From: Spiroplasma endosymbiont of Asaphidion curtum
GTDB lineage: Bacteria > Bacillota_I > Bacilli_A > Mycoplasmatales > Nriv7
Length of the DNA: 64,000 nucleotides
Reading direction: 5' to 3'
Assembly (NCBI RefSeq): GCF_964031085.1
Contig: NZ_OZ035001.1
Location: forward strand, 1 to 64,000
The position numbers and the translations under genes are program-made. The notes beneath the pieces are model-generated. The model was not told the DNA's origin, searched no databases, and saw nothing but the letters and a program-made list of their open reading frames with translations. Shown here one piece after another: positions 63,707 through 64,000 of the stretch; position 1 is the stretch's first letter, and each line of letters starts with the position of its first letter.

Positions 63707-63993
63707 TGCGTATTACCGAAGTGATTAAAAAGCCCGTCTTAACAGAAAAGTCATATTTAAAAATTAATGTTGATGGTAAATATACTTTTGAAGTTAATTA
63801 TAAGGCTAATAAGGTACAAATTAAAAAAGCATTTGAAACTATTTTTGAAGTAAAAGTTCTTAAGGTAAATATTATTAAAAAGAAACCGAAAGCTAAAAAA
63901 ATGGGACGGTTTGAAGGATTAACTAATGCTAGTAAAAGAGCAATTATTACTTTAAAACCAGGTGAAAAATTAGAGTTATTTAATAACGAATAA
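63706..63993 (+). CDS. rplW: 50S ribosomal protein L23 (uL23)
   Basis: 95 residues; [20 protein letters not shown] and [20 protein letters not shown], then [18 protein letters not shown], as in L23 at the peptide exit tunnel. Coupled to rplD by one shared base. The complete gene ends seven bases before the window end; rplB is expected next. Confidence 0.96.
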   Translation: MRITEVIKKPVLTEKSYLKINVDGKYTFEVNYKANKVQIKKAFETIFEVKVLKVNIIKKKPKAKKMGRFEGLTNASKRAIITLKPGEKLELFNNE

Positions 63994-64000
63994 TATTAAG

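Overview
The window comes from a wall-less, AT-rich mollicute of the genus Spiroplasma, probably close to S. citri or S. melliferum. The sequence itself shows three things behind this. In-frame TGA codons sit exactly where conserved tryptophans belong in DnaA, SerS, LysS, FtsH, DnaX and others, so UGA is read as Trp. There are several integrated copies of an SpV1-like filamentous plectrovirus. IS5-like, IS30-like and ISLre2-like transposons are abundant. The window starts one base inside dnaA and runs through the replication origin. All gene spans below assume UGA=Trp.

Housekeeping backbone. Positions 1-9734: dnaA, oriC with DnaA boxes, dnaN, gyrB (split by an IS), gyrA, serS. Positions 29100-37629: the SRP RNA ffs, tadA, dnaX, recR (broken), tmk, holB, tilS, ftsH. 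Positions 37670-44798: an ABC exporter made of an ATPase, a broken permease and a 1279-residue FtsX-like permease. Positions 45964-49614: a truncated NADH-oxidase-like gene, lysS and a decayed nrdJ. Positions 51409-55312: rpsF-ssb-rpsR, rplI-dnaB and a lipoprotein. Positions 61827-63993: the start of the S10 ribosomal operon (rpsJ, rplC, rplD, rplW).

Accessory DNA. Four plectrovirus remnants are present: copy 1 (about 11554-16208), copy 2 (17278-24224, the fullest), copy 3 (leader only, 55378-55850) and copy 4 (reverse, 58736-61615). The shared order is a structured non-coding leader, a 108-aa protein, three small membrane proteins, a 44-aa basic protein, the coat protein, a Zot-like assembly ATPase and further membrane proteins. 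Copy 2 goes on to a 627-aa adsorption-type minor coat protein. Just after it lies a lipoprotein whose body is an exact copy of the N-terminal domain of that coat protein. Next is a reverse-strand secreted protein that joins an eight-repeat beta-propeller to an ETX/MTX2 (aerolysin-like) pore-forming domain, then an ISLre2-family transposase.

Mobile elements. One 1082-bp IS30-like element occurs five times complete and several times in pieces. A 1084-bp IS5-like element with a probable -1 frameshift occurs once intact and several times broken. A 144-bp MITE-like element is present seven times, and a 120-bp MITE sits inside one IS5-like copy. The IS5-like element and both MITEs have termini starting AGACTT and make 3-bp AAT/ATT duplications. 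Insertions and frameshifts have damaged gyrB, recR, an ABC permease, nrdJ, an NADH oxidase and several viral genes. The region is in active decay, and it places a virus, a surface decoy candidate and a toxin candidate side by side.
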